Position numbers and translations under genes: made by a program
The notes under the pieces: generated by a model
The model's input: the letters and a program-made list of their open reading frames with translations, nothing else
The model's database searches: none
Told to the model about the DNA's origin: nothing
Source: Eubacteriales bacterium
Lineage (GTDB): Bacteria; Bacillota; Clostridia; Lachnospirales; Lachnospiraceae
Assembly: GCA_030533385.1 (NCBI GenBank)
Contig: JAUNJG010000003.1
Span: 1-64,000 of the forward strand
Length of the DNA stretch: 64,000 bases
Direction of reading: 5' to 3'
In this document: positions 33,733 to 42,525 of the stretch, piece after piece
How the letters are laid out: the number at the start of each line of letters is the position of its first letter
How positions within the stretch are numbered: position 1 is the stretch's first letter

Positions 33733-36393
33733 CTACTTCTTTCCCGACAGCGCATCCCGGATCTTTTCTCCACTTTTTCTCTCTTCGGACAATCCTAAAA
33801 TCATATTTTCCTGTTCTTTTAGCTCTGCCTCCTCCCTATTTCTTCTTTTCTCTTCCTGTCTTTTCTGGAAAGTCGGAAAAGAAAAATACAGCAAAAGATA
33901 CAGCAGTATAGAACAAAGGGATAATGGCCAGCCGACGACAAATCCTTCCGGGGTGAATGTCATGGAAATTTCATGATCGCCTTCGGGAACTCTGACTGCC
34001 AAAAATGCATTGCCAACGGTTTCCGTCTTCGCCTTTTTCCCATCTACCAGAACCTTCCACCCACTATCGTAAGGAATAGAGAGCAACAGAGTCTGATTTT
34101 CTTTCGCCTTCACCGTCCCCGACAGCTTTCCGGAACTCATCTCCTGCACCCGGAAAGCCCCCTCCTGCATTTTTCTCGTCAGTTCATCAAACAGGTTCTG
34201 TTTGAAATCAGCGGCAGAAAGTCGAACATACCCTGTCTCAGTTTCTCCTTTTAATTCAAAATAAACTTCCAGAATACTTCCTTCTTCCACCACTCCTATC
34301 CTATTCATAAGACCGTCGATGTCCCCTTCTTTTACCAGAGTTCCATCCACATAAACTTTTGCATGGTTCACCTGCGTTCCGTCATAAAAAAGGTACAAAT
34401 TTTCCATGTGCTTTTCTATCGGAATGGTGAACACCATGTTTTCCGGAGAAGCCTCTTCATACTCAAAATAGTATTCCCCGTCATTTGTTCTGGATGCCGT
34501 ACAGCCGGTGGTGGACGGGTCGGCAATTTCTATATTTTCAAAAATATTGTGGATGCCGTAACCCAGGCTGCAAAATTCATTCTGCACCCGGAAAGGATAA
34601 GAACTTTCATAATACCAGTCTTTGATATCATTATGAATCATGTAGCCTGCGGATACTTCTACCGGATTTTCATATACTGCAAAATCACCAAACGTATCTT
34701 TATACGAAAACTCTGTATCCAGAACATCCTCCGGGTGATAGTAAAGATATCGAACTCCCAACAAAAGATTCGTCACCGGGGTAGCCCCCTTATATAAATA
34801 TTCATTACATCCGGTGTAAAATCCAAGAGAGTCCATCATCGTCACCATGCGATCCGTCGCAGTAGAACCAAAAAGTCCCACAGCTTTAAAGGGATACCAG
34901 GCATTTTCATCTACCATTTTGGCCGCTGCCAACTCACTTCGGTAAAAGGTTCCGTCTTCCAGGGAGGCTGCCGCCCTTTCCACATCCTCCGTTCCCGAGA
35001 AAAACTTGGGTACATTAATTTGTCCAATGTAATCAAAACCCATGCCGGCAGTAATGCAAAGTTCTGCCATCGCCAGACATGCGAACAGTGTCACATGCAT
35101 CTTCTGATATTTTTTGTTGATGCACATCACAAGCAAGAGTACGCCATACAAAAGAAGAAGCATCCCGGCCATGCCGTACACCCCATCCTCTAATGGAGAT
35201 TCCCCATAGCTTCTGCTAATATAGAGCAAGGCCATGCCCGTCACACATCCCAGCACCACCTGCCAGTTTTTCACACTGTCTTTGCGCTCCATCACTTCAA
35301 AAAGCATATACAAAATTAAAAATCCCGACAAGAAAGAAAACCGATTGGGTATTCCAAATTGGTTATGGAATCCATGCCAGATAAAATTCAGAATATCCTC
35401 GCTGAAGCTCACATAAAAAAACAGAAGAAGTGCTCCTTTTTTCACCTTATCCCACAGACTGATTTCTTTGTTCAGCATGTAAAGCACCACGGCAAACACA
35501 GCAAACACGCCAAGATACAGATTGGCATTTCCATCAAAATTATCGTGGCTTATCGGCTCCACCATGGTAAATTGTCTTGTCATCAAATCCGCAAATCCGG
35601 TCTGCCAGCCGTGTTCCGGAATTCCCATGGCCCTTCCTGATGTCGTCTGACGAATGCCAAGATAAGCCGGAATCAGCAACACCGCCGCCATCCCTGCTGC
35701 AAGAAGCGAATATCCTGCGAAAATCAAACCTCTGTAAATAAATTGCCAAAAGCTTTGAAACGATGCCAGTATATACCAGAAAACAGAAAAAATACATATC
35801 ATAAAGGCGATATAATAATTACAAAACAATGCATAAAACAGAGCAATCCCATACAGTCTGCCATCGCCTTTTTCTATAATTCTCTCAATTCCCATCACAA
35901 TAATAGGAAAAATCATGATAGCATCCAACCACATCACATTCCAGCAATATCCCACCATGTAACTGTTCAAAGAATATGCCAGAGCACAGACAAGAACCAT
36001 CACATCAGGCTTCTTCGTTCTTGATGTAAAATAAATGCCCGCCGTCAGACCGGATAAAGCAATCTTCAAAACCACAAGCAAGCTGACCGCCATATTTAGC
36101 TGTGTTTTTTTAAACAGCAACAAAAAAAGATTAAAAGGACTGGATAAATAATAAGCAAATAAAGATAGAAAATTTATACCCAAACCCGCTCGAAAACTGT
36201 AAAAAAGGCTGTCTCCCGCCTTTAATTTATCATAAAGCACCGAGAAAAACGGCATATACTGATGCAGTCCGTCTATAATTAGAAAGGAATTGCTGCCAAA
36301 CGGTTCTACCATAAAAATCATCATGTATCCAATCATGGCTGCCAGAGGCAGCACAAAGGACAGCGCTATCACATAATTCTTTTTTAGTTCCAT
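33733..36393 (-). CDS. YfhO family membrane glycosyltransferase
   Basis: 886 residues with about 12-14 membrane helices, an extracellular domain in the C-terminal third, and a final helix plus charged tail. The N-terminus (FVLPLAAMIGYMMIFMVEPFG, IDGLHQYMPFF) carries the acidic residue in the first extracellular loop that is typical of GT-C enzymes. YfhO in Bacillus and Listeria glycosylates lipoteichoic or wall teichoic acid on the outer face, using a lipid-linked sugar. A GT2 gene directly upstream (10 bp gap) could make that lipid-linked sugar. AAGGAGG ribosome-binding site. Confidence 0.9.
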   Translation of the reverse strand: MELKKNYVIALSFVLPLAAMIGYMMIFMVEPFGSNSFLIIDGLHQYMPFFSVLYDKLKAGDSLFYSFRAGLGINFLSLFAYYLSSPFNLFLLLFKKTQLNMAVSLLVVLKIALSGLTAGIYFTSRTKKPDVMVLVCALAYSLNSYMVGYCWNVMWLDAIMIFPIIVMGIERIIEKGDGRLYGIALFYALFCNYYIAFMICIFSVFWYILASFQSFWQFIYRGLIFAGYSLLAAGMAAVLLIPAYLGIRQTTSGRAMGIPEHGWQTGFADLMTRQFTMVEPISHDNFDGNANLYLGVFAVFAVVLYMLNKEISLWDKVKKGALLLFFYVSFSEDILNFIWHGFHNQFGIPNRFSFLSGFLILYMLFEVMERKDSVKNWQVVLGCVTGMALLYISRSYGESPLEDGVYGMAGMLLLLYGVLLLVMCINKKYQKMHVTLFACLAMAELCITAGMGFDYIGQINVPKFFSGTEDVERAAASLEDGTFYRSELAAAKMVDENAWYPFKAVGLFGSTATDRMVTMMDSLGFYTGCNEYLYKGATPVTNLLLGVRYLYYHPEDVLDTEFSYKDTFGDFAVYENPVEVSAGYMIHNDIKDWYYESSYPFRVQNEFCSLGYGIHNIFENIEIADPSTTGCTASRTNDGEYYFEYEEASPENMVFTIPIEKHMENLYLFYDGTQVNHAKVYVDGTLVKEGDIDGLMNRIGVVEEGSILEVYFELKGETETGYVRLSAADFKQNLFDELTRKMQEGAFRVQEMSSGKLSGTVKAKENQTLLLSIPYDSGWKVLVDGKKAKTETVGNAFLAVRVPEGDHEISMTFTPEGFVVGWPLSLCSILLYLLLYFSFPTFQKRQEEKRRNREEAELKEQENMILGLSEERKSGEKIRDALSGKK

Positions 36394-36403
36394 CGAATCC
36401 TCC

Positions 36404-37159
36404 TTAACAAAATCTTTTTTTCTTCTCCAAATGCTCCGCTCTCCATTTCCCGGCTCTCCTTTTCAGAAGTGGAAGACAAAGAAGAATCCGCAGCCGCTTT
36501 TTTATCATAAAAAAAAGACTTCCCCGGTGCATTTCTGTCACATTATGGTCATGCCTCCGGTAATCAATCAACGGTTCTGAAAGAAAGGCCACTCTCCCCA
36601 CATATTCTGCCGCAGTGCCAATCCAATAATCATGCATGTACATCATATTGGGAATAGGAAGCACTACCGACAACAATTCTTTCCGAAAAGCCATGCAACA
36701 ACCCACATAACTATTTTTCCACCAGTTTTTTAAAATACCCGGTCCACTGTTTCTACTCTCAAATAAGGTGGGCGCCTCTGTTGGATTTCCCTCTCCGTCT
36801 ATGATGCTGGCATCGTGCAGCACTGCCATCACCCTGGTCTGCACCATAGTCTTCCTCACTTTTTTCACTTTGTCTTTTTTCCAGATATCATCCTGGTCTG
36901 CAAGGAAAATAATATCTCCTTCACATTGAGACAGAGCGTGGGCAAAGTTGCTGACAACACCCCGTCCCGGTCCCCTTATCACTTTGAGCCGGGCATCTTT
37001 TTCCTGCCATTCCTCCAGCATAGACAAAGAACCGTCCTCCGCTCCATCCACAGAAAGAATAACCTCATCTCTTTCACCCAACTGCTTCAAAATAGAGTCC
37101 AACTGTTCTTTAATATAATTTCCTCCATTGTAATATGCCAAAGCTACTGATATTTTCAT
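36404..37159 (-). CDS. Family 2 glycosyltransferase
   Basis: 251 residues. GT-A fold: N-terminal ISVALAYYNGGNYIKEQLDSIL, the DXD-like IIFLADQDDIWKKDK (about 91-104), then YVGCCMAFRKELL and MHDYWIGTAAEY in the acceptor part, plus a His/Arg-rich RRHDHNVT; the C-terminal tail is basic and hydrophobic. The DQDDIW motif is typical of rhamnosyl- or related transferases in capsule clusters, but the sugar cannot be set by sequence. Ten bp upstream of the YfhO gene; operon likely. Confidence 0.88.
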   Translation of the reverse strand: MKISVALAYYNGGNYIKEQLDSILKQLGERDEVILSVDGAEDGSLSMLEEWQEKDARLKVIRGPGRGVVSNFAHALSQCEGDIIFLADQDDIWKKDKVKKVRKTMVQTRVMAVLHDASIIDGEGNPTEAPTLFESRNSGPGILKNWWKNSYVGCCMAFRKELLSVVLPIPNMMYMHDYWIGTAAEYVGRVAFLSEPLIDYRRHDHNVTEMHRGSLFFMIKKRLRILLCLPLLKRRAGKWRAEHLEKKKRFC

Positions 37160-37280
37160 AAGACATCACAGGCTTTCGCCTCTCCTTTCCGGCGGAACTG
37201 ACAAGAACATACATAAGTCCGCCAATTTGTGCTTCCCGCTCATTTTTATAGAATGATATCGTCCTCTTCCCTTTTCTTCC

Positions 37281-37456
37281 TCATTTTAGCATCTCGACTC
37301 CCGTCTCGATGGGGTGATTCGCCGTATGTCTCCCCTTCACAAGTGCGGGTCGCCGCACGGCTCATTTTAGCATCTCGACTCCCGTCTCGATGAGGTGATT
37401 CGCCGTATGTCTCCCCTGCACAAGTGCGGGTCGCCGCACGGCTCATTTTAGCATCT
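37281..37456. repeat. Tandem 81-bp repeat, two copies plus a partial third
   Basis: Copy 1 at 37281-37361, copy 2 at 37362-37442, then the first bases of a third. The copies differ at only about two positions (GGGGTG/GAGGTG; CTTCAC/CTGCAC). Each contains the perfect hairpin GTGCGG-GTCG-CCGCAC. 81 is a multiple of 3, so an open frame of 97 codons runs through the repeats; it has no family match and no good ribosome-binding site, and I do not call it a gene. Probably a dispersed intergenic element. Confidence 0.85.
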
Positions 37457-37594
37457 TTTTCCCCGTTTGTGGATAATTTATTTTTCAGAAAAATTTTTTC
37501 TACCTGACTATCCAATCGCCCTATCACAACACCCATCACACACTCTCCCCTTTTCTATAAAACTTTTTGTGGATATCCTGCAATATTATCCCAT

Positions 37595-37836
37595 TTCCGC
37601 CCACAGCAAAACACAATCGCCTCCCTTCGCAGATAATTCTGCTCCGTTCGCTCTTGGCAATATGGCTCTCTATCAAGCTCTCAGACGTTCATCCATCAAG
37701 CCACAGAACGTCTGTCTCCGACAGACTGTCGCTGCTCGCTTCGCTCTCAGCTTCCTTCTGCGGCTTATGGGGCGTTCCGCCCACAGCAAAACACAATCGC
37801 CTCCCTTCGCAGATAATTCTGCTCCGTTCGCTCTTG
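37595..37836. repeat. 62-bp direct repeat, copies 180 bp apart
   Basis: 37595-37656 and 37775-37836 are identical. The 118 bp between them is GC-richer and contains its own partial repeats of the theme TCGCT. Unit is unlike coding sequence; the following 600 bp are AT-rich. Origin may be duplication of an intergenic element. Confidence 0.85.
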
Positions 37837-37996
37837 TGTTTTGCTGATGGATGAACTGTTGTATAATATTAAGAATAATTCTCATATTTATTGGCATAAA
37901 TTCATTTCACATATTGTTCAAAGACAAGACAAAAACAGGACATACTTTTATACTATACTACAACCAGCAACAAAGAAATCCCTCTATTTCTTGTGG

Positions 37997-38035
37997 CTAA
38001 AGATTTTTTTCATATTTTGAAGCCCATAGGTTCAT
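37997..38035 (-). CDS. Candidate 12-codon leader ORF
   Basis: Minus-strand MNLWASKYEKNL after AAAGGAGG (12 nt before the ATG). The ATG sits in the loop of the stem GAAGCCCATA / TATGGGCTTC. It follows a near-perfect promoter. A regulatory peptide or attenuation leader is possible; the long spacing argues for caution. Confidence 0.3.
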   Translation of the reverse strand: MNLWASKYEKNL

Positions 38036-38062
38036 TCGTATGGGCTTCCTCCTTTTTTTATT
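38019..38062 (+). terminator. Plus-strand terminator hairpin
   Basis: Stem GAAGCCCATA (38019-38028) / TATGGGCTTC (38039-38048), then CTCCTTTTTTTATTT. No plus-strand gene lies upstream within 850 bp, so it may end a small RNA (perhaps from 37960, where TATACT and a second small stem CAAAGAAAT/ATTTCTTGTG are seen). Confidence 0.6.
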
Positions 38063-38066
38063 TATA

Positions 38067-38095
38067 TTTATAACTGTTACACTGATTAGTGTCAA
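38067..38095 (-). promoter_or_regulatory. Near-consensus minus-strand promoter with operator dyad
   Basis: TTGACA, 17-bp spacer, TATAAA on the minus strand. The dyad ACACT-gatt-AGTGT (38079-38092) lies across the -35 and spacer, a good place for a repressor. Downstream on this strand are the mini-ORF, the repeats and, about 900 bp away, the GT2-YfhO operon. Confidence 0.65.
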
Positions 38096-38120
38096 TCAAT
38101 TTTCATAACCATTCAGCTAT

Positions 38121-38270
38121 GCGCCTGATGATAGAAAACATCGGCGCAGGCTTAATTTCAAAGTAGAGATACATCCGATTTTTAGTTCTTAATACTTTAA
38201 GAGGAGACATCCCCATAAAATTCAGGCTTTTCAAAGTCTTGAATTAAAACGGGAATGTCTCCTCTTTTTG
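38121..38270 (+). other. Structured non-coding stretch ending in a long hairpin
   Basis: Contains a hairpin GCGCCTGATG / CATCGGCGC (38121-38130/38139-38147), then a long compound stem AAGAGGAGACAT ... ATGTCTCCTCTT (38199-38266) with inner AATTCA/TGAATT-type pairing and a plus-strand T-run. Reads like a riboswitch-sized leader with an intrinsic terminator, but there is no gene downstream on this strand. The remaining 38270-38455 shows nothing I can support. Confidence 0.45.
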
Positions 38271-38455
38271 GTATTTCCTATTTTTATTTAGGCAGACGGG
38301 GAATATCCGTCTGCCTAAGGGTACTGCTATTGGCGGTTGACAGATTTCCCACTCTTATTGCTCAAAAGAGGAAAAATAGTTAGACCAGCCACCTGAACAT
38401 CAGAACACTCATATCAGAAAAATATGAACGGGAAAATACTCTCTTCTCATATTTT

Positions 38456-40414
38456 CTACCTTGTCTTAATGCTCATCTTATTTGACCATTTAGAATAATA
38501 TTTAATTCCATTTACATTTTTATAAGTACGAACTCTAACATAATATCTCTTCTTTGAACGAAGTCCCTTCACCAGCTTGTTGGTTTTTCTTTTCTTTAAA
38601 GTCACTTTTTTGACTGAAGAAGAGAAATTCTTTTTCGGTGAGAACTGAAGAATGTATCCTGTCACCTGTTTTGTTCTCTTTTCCCATGTTGCACGGATTC
38701 TTCTCTTTCCTCTCTCTAACTTCAGAAGTCTTGTTGACTGAGGACGGATTTTGAAGGTGATAATCTTGGAACCTCCATAATTGCCTTTTCCGACAATCAT
38801 GATTCCTGCCGTTCCTACCTTTTTATTATCCATATACGAAATCGTGTAGTCTTTTTCTTTTTTCAGAACTTCTCTGCCAATAATCTTATTGTCTTTCTCA
38901 ATATCCATAGAAACCTTCACTTCCGGCTCATGGTATGTCTTATCAAAGAAACGACTTGACACGGAGGAGAAATTCACTTCGGCAATATTTTTCGGAAAAA
39001 TGTTAAACTCCATATTCCTTGTTCCCTTAAAGTTGCCTTTTCCGGTAACTACTCCTGTCGCTTTTCCTACATTGACGTTATTTTTATAATCACCTACTGT
39101 ATAATCTTTAGAACGCTCCAGCTCCATTCCATTGTATTTCATCACTACGTCAGAATTCAGCTCACGTCCTTTGTAATCTTTATCTTTGCCTTGTAATTCC
39201 ACATCCGGGTCATTGATATCCTTTGGCTCAATGGTGAAGGTCAGTTTTTTCTCACCGGTATAATTTGCACTTTTCGGTTTGATTGTCGCCGTTGCAGTGT
39301 TGGTTCCGGCATCAATATTGTGAATAAATTCCACGGCGTAATCTGTATTGAATACCCAGATTTTCTCCTTTGTCTCCCCTTCTGCTTTCTCCTTCATAAC
39401 TACTTCCGGCTCAATGCGCTTACCGGTATATACATACTTCTCATTTGGCTTCTTCCACTCCGCCGTGATGGAAGCTTCATTGGTGATATCCAAAGGATCA
39501 ATCGTAAAAGAAATCTCTTTGGTTCCGGTAAAACCACCCTTTTCTGCCGTCACTTTGATTACAGATTTACCGACATCCGTGCGGTTATCATACTCTACCT
39601 TGTAGTCTTTTTCGTCCCATTTTATCGGTGTAGCTCCTCTGTTGTCTGTGACAACCACTTCCGGTTTGAAGGCTTTTCCGCTGTAAATATATTTGGCATC
39701 TTTGTCCTTTAACTCAACAGAAATTTTCTTTTGCTCGCTGATATCCACCTTCGTTTCCGTCTCGATCGTGAAGGTCAGCTTTCTCTCACCAGTATAATTT
39801 CCATTTTTCGGTTTAATTGTTGCCGTCGCAGTTCCGGCTTCCACATTGTTCGCATATTCTATGGTGTAATCCGTATCAAGCTTCCATTCTTTCTCCTCTG
39901 TTCCCTGCTTCTCTTTTACAACCACTTCCGGCTCGAAAGCTTTTCCGTTGTAAAGATATTTCTCATCCGGATTTTTCCACTCCGCCGTGATGGAAGCTGC
40001 CTCGGCAATATCCAGAGGCTCAATCTTAAATGAAACTTCCTTAGTTCCGGTGAAGCCGTCCTTCGTCGCCTTCACCTTGATTACAGATTCACCAACATCC
40101 GTGCGGTTGTCATACTCTATATTATAATCTTTTTCCTCCCATGTTACCGGTACATCTCCTCTGTTGTCTGTGACAACCACTTCCGGCTTGAAAGCCTTTC
40201 CGCTGTAAACATATTTGGCATCTTTGTCCTTTAACTCAACAGAAATTTTCTTTTGCTCGCTGATATCCACCAAAACATTCTCCTGCACCTCTGCTTTTAC
40301 TACCGACTGACCCGTACCCTGCGTATCTTCTGCCTGCACGGTATACCCGACAGAACCGGTTGCCAGCATGGCCGCCAGCAATAAAGACAGCATTTGTTTG
40401 CTTCTAAATCTCAT
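38456..40414 (-). CDS. Secreted protein with six Ig-like repeats and a C-terminal FN3-like domain
   Basis: 652 residues. Signal peptide (MRFRSKQMLSLLLAAMLATG, cleavage near VQA). Six repeats of about 80-90 residues follow, each ending in a pattern like NYTGERKLTFTIE and holding a KAFEPEVVV strand. Units 1-2 and 3-4 are a direct duplication of 174 residues (522 bp; VDISEQKKISVELKDKDAKY occurs twice). The last about 95 residues look like a fibronectin type III module (ITGYILQFSPKK-type, KRYYVRVRTYK). Probably an extracellular adhesin or scaffold; no LPXTG-type anchor or SLH domain. AGGAGG lies 7 nt before the ATG at 40414. Confidence 0.87.
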   Translation of the reverse strand: MRFRSKQMLSLLLAAMLATGSVGYTVQAEDTQGTGQSVVKAEVQENVLVDISEQKKISVELKDKDAKYVYSGKAFKPEVVVTDNRGDVPVTWEEKDYNIEYDNRTDVGESVIKVKATKDGFTGTKEVSFKIEPLDIAEAASITAEWKNPDEKYLYNGKAFEPEVVVKEKQGTEEKEWKLDTDYTIEYANNVEAGTATATIKPKNGNYTGERKLTFTIETETKVDISEQKKISVELKDKDAKYIYSGKAFKPEVVVTDNRGATPIKWDEKDYKVEYDNRTDVGKSVIKVTAEKGGFTGTKEISFTIDPLDITNEASITAEWKKPNEKYVYTGKRIEPEVVMKEKAEGETKEKIWVFNTDYAVEFIHNIDAGTNTATATIKPKSANYTGEKKLTFTIEPKDINDPDVELQGKDKDYKGRELNSDVVMKYNGMELERSKDYTVGDYKNNVNVGKATGVVTGKGNFKGTRNMEFNIFPKNIAEVNFSSVSSRFFDKTYHEPEVKVSMDIEKDNKIIGREVLKKEKDYTISYMDNKKVGTAGIMIVGKGNYGGSKIITFKIRPQSTRLLKLERGKRRIRATWEKRTKQVTGYILQFSPKKNFSSSVKKVTLKKRKTNKLVKGLRSKKRYYVRVRTYKNVNGIKYYSKWSNKMSIKTR

Positions 40415-40470
40415 TTGCATACCTCCTTGCAATCATGTTTGAGACACATTTTTGTAACATTTATGTAATA

Positions 40471-40497
40471 ATTATAGCAGGCAAATATGACTGTAAA
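40471..40497 (-). promoter_or_regulatory. Extended -10 promoter for the Ig-like protein
   Basis: Minus strand TTTACA, 15-bp spacer, TATAAT, with TGC immediately before the -10. The extended -10 offsets the short spacing. Located 57 bp upstream of the start codon. Confidence 0.55.
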
Positions 40498-40505
40498 ATG
40501 TTTTT

Positions 40506-41804
40506 TCAAGCTTTTCCTGCTAAATAATTGATAAACTGTTGAGCCGTGCGCCCTGAAATTCCCCCGTGAGATAGCTCCCATTTGTTGGCCTGGGCACAAA
40601 GCTCTTCGTCGGACAACGTAATCTCCGGATATTTTTTTGCCAGATTACGGACAATATCAAAATATTCTTTCTGAGAAGGCTTGGAAAAGTTGATGGTGAT
40701 ACCAAAGCGGTATACCAAAGACAGCTTCTCCTGCATAGTATCGGATCGGTGCAGCTCCTCATCCATGTCGGAACGGTCACTCCACGTTTCCCGAATGAGA
40801 TGACGGCGGTTGGAAGTAGCATAAATCAGCACATTGTCCGGCTTGGTTTCCATACCTCCCTCAATGACTGCCTTCAGATATTTATACTCAATTTCAAACT
40901 CTTCAAAAGACAAATCATCCATGTAAATAATAAAACGATAATTTCGATTTTTCACCTGACTGATAATCTGTGAAAGATACTGGAACTGATGCTTATAAAT
41001 CTCAATCATTCGCAGTCCCCGGTCATAATACTCATTTAAAATGGCCTTGATGCTGGTGGATTTTCCCGTTCCCGCATCTCCAAATAAAAGACAGTTGTTT
41101 GCCGCCTTTCCTTCCACAAAAGCTTCCGTATTGTCAATGAGTTTTTGTTTTTGAATTTCATATCCCGTCAAATCATCCAGAACTACCTTATCCAGATTAT
41201 TGATAGGAACCAGGTCAGGCGTCCCCTTTTCATCCACAATCCGAAACGCTTTGTTGAGCCCGAACATGCCTACGCCATACTCTTTATAAAAACCTGTCAC
41301 CGCATCAAAAAATGCGTCCGCCGACTTCGCCTCTCCCAGCACTGCCGATAAAGTTCTCACCTTTTCACTGACATTTTTATTGTACATTCTCTCCTTTTTT
41401 ACGACTGCCTTATAATGAAGGAGTGTGGAAAAACAATCGATGCCCAAATGTTCCTCTATAGGCTGGAAGTCATAGTGAAACAGGCTCCGAAACACTTCAA
41501 AATCATTTTTGGCAAAGTGATTCACCGTGCCATCGCTGGCTCCCACCTTCTCGCAGGTCATACTGAAAGAGTTTTCATTGGTAATAAGAACAAAGGTAAG
41601 ATAATTATACCATAGATTGGTATCAAAACCATAAGTAGTCGCCAGATCGAGAAGCTTCTTCACTTCCCGGTAAATATCTACAATCAATTCTTCCTCTCGA
41701 TAATGGCAGCTCTCAAATTTTTGAAAAATGCGGGAAAGGTTCAACAAAATGCTGTCTTCTCCCAGATTTCGATATAAAATAAGTTTCGATATTTCTTTAT
41801 ACAT
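40506..41804 (-). CDS. DUF815 AAA+ ATPase
   Basis: 432 residues. N-terminal helical domain (1-190), then the AAA core: [22 protein letters not shown], Walker [14 protein letters not shown] (about 237-249), Walker [12 protein letters not shown], sensor [13 protein letters not shown], a [11 protein letters not shown] arginine-finger region and a C-terminal lid ending [17 protein letters not shown]. Matches the DUF815 family, found in many bacteria, whose function is not known to me. It overlaps its upstream neighbour by 8 nt, so the two likely work together. Confidence 0.9.
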   Translation of the reverse strand: MYKEISKLILYRNLGEDSILLNLSRIFQKFESCHYREEELIVDIYREVKKLLDLATTYGFDTNLWYNYLTFVLITNENSFSMTCEKVGASDGTVNHFAKNDFEVFRSLFHYDFQPIEEHLGIDCFSTLLHYKAVVKKERMYNKNVSEKVRTLSAVLGEAKSADAFFDAVTGFYKEYGVGMFGLNKAFRIVDEKGTPDLVPINNLDKVVLDDLTGYEIQKQKLIDNTEAFVEGKAANNCLLFGDAGTGKSTSIKAILNEYYDRGLRMIEIYKHQFQYLSQIISQVKNRNYRFIIYMDDLSFEEFEIEYKYLKAVIEGGMETKPDNVLIYATSNRRHLIRETWSDRSDMDEELHRSDTMQEKLSLVYRFGITINFSKPSQKEYFDIVRNLAKKYPEITLSDEELCAQANKWELSHGGISGRTAQQFINYLAGKA

Positions 41805-42456
41805 TTTCCGGTTCCTCCTTCAAAATATCATCCAGCATCCCGTTTACATTCATGCTCTCCAACTGCCCGGCATACTTTTTCTTCATCTCGTCAATCTTAT
41901 TTCTGGCACTGTCTCTGTCTCCGTCAAAGGCAGTATAGCCTTCAAATTCTGCCGCCGCCGGCACTCCCGGTTTCCGGCCGGATCCTCCAAGAAGTTCCAG
42001 GCCAGGAAAAGAAAATCTGGGCTTATCTTCATCATGAATATTGCCGTTTCGTAAATCCTCCAGGGTAATCAACCCGGGAAACGCATGTTTTGGACGATAA
42101 TCCGGCATATGAAACACTTCAAAACAGTCCAACAAATTGACATGGGTCAAATCTTCCGGTAAATCCTCTTTCAAATAAGTCGGAAAATGTTCCCTGTAAA
42201 ACTCATAAATGGCCTGTTTCACCTCCAGATTCCCAAGATCTGCCGATATTTTTTCATCATTAACGTAGAGATAATATCTGTCCAGATAAGGTAAGATTCG
42301 TTCCTCCGCCGTCAGAGAAGTGATTCCCGGCGCCTTGTCATAATGAATTTCTATTCTTCGATAAGTAGAATTCTTCTTTTTTATCTGGCTTGCCCCTTTC
42401 ATTTTATGCCTGTCCAGCTCAAAAAACAAACTTTTTAATAATGTAAATTCAAACAT
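41797..42456 (-). CDS. Unknown protein paired with DUF815 ATPase
   Basis: 219 residues, no membrane segment. Starts [19 protein letters not shown] and includes the regions [27 protein letters not shown] and [23 protein letters not shown], with a Pro-rich middle ([14 protein letters not shown]) and a helical tail ending [14 protein letters not shown] do not recognise the family. Overlap of 8 nt with the DUF815 gene indicates co-translation and suggests a substrate or regulator of the ATPase. Confidence 0.75.
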   Translation of the reverse strand: MFEFTLLKSLFFELDRHKMKGASQIKKKNSTYRRIEIHYDKAPGITSLTAEERILPYLDRYYLYVNDEKISADLGNLEVKQAIYEFYREHFPTYLKEDLPEDLTHVNLLDCFEVFHMPDYRPKHAFPGLITLEDLRNGNIHDEDKPRFSFPGLELLGGSGRKPGVPAAAEFEGYTAFDGDRDSARNKIDEMKKKYAGQLESMNVNGMLDDILKEEPENV

Positions 42457-42525
42457 GGCCCTTCCCCTTTTCTGCCTTCTGTTTTCCTTTTCTGACCCGG
42501 CAAAACCGTTTTCCTCGTCAGTTCT

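Noticed and set aside
37246..37539. 97-residue open frame on the minus strand
   Set aside because: It exists because the 81-bp repeat has no stop in this frame; product is internally repetitive, with no ribosome-binding site or family.
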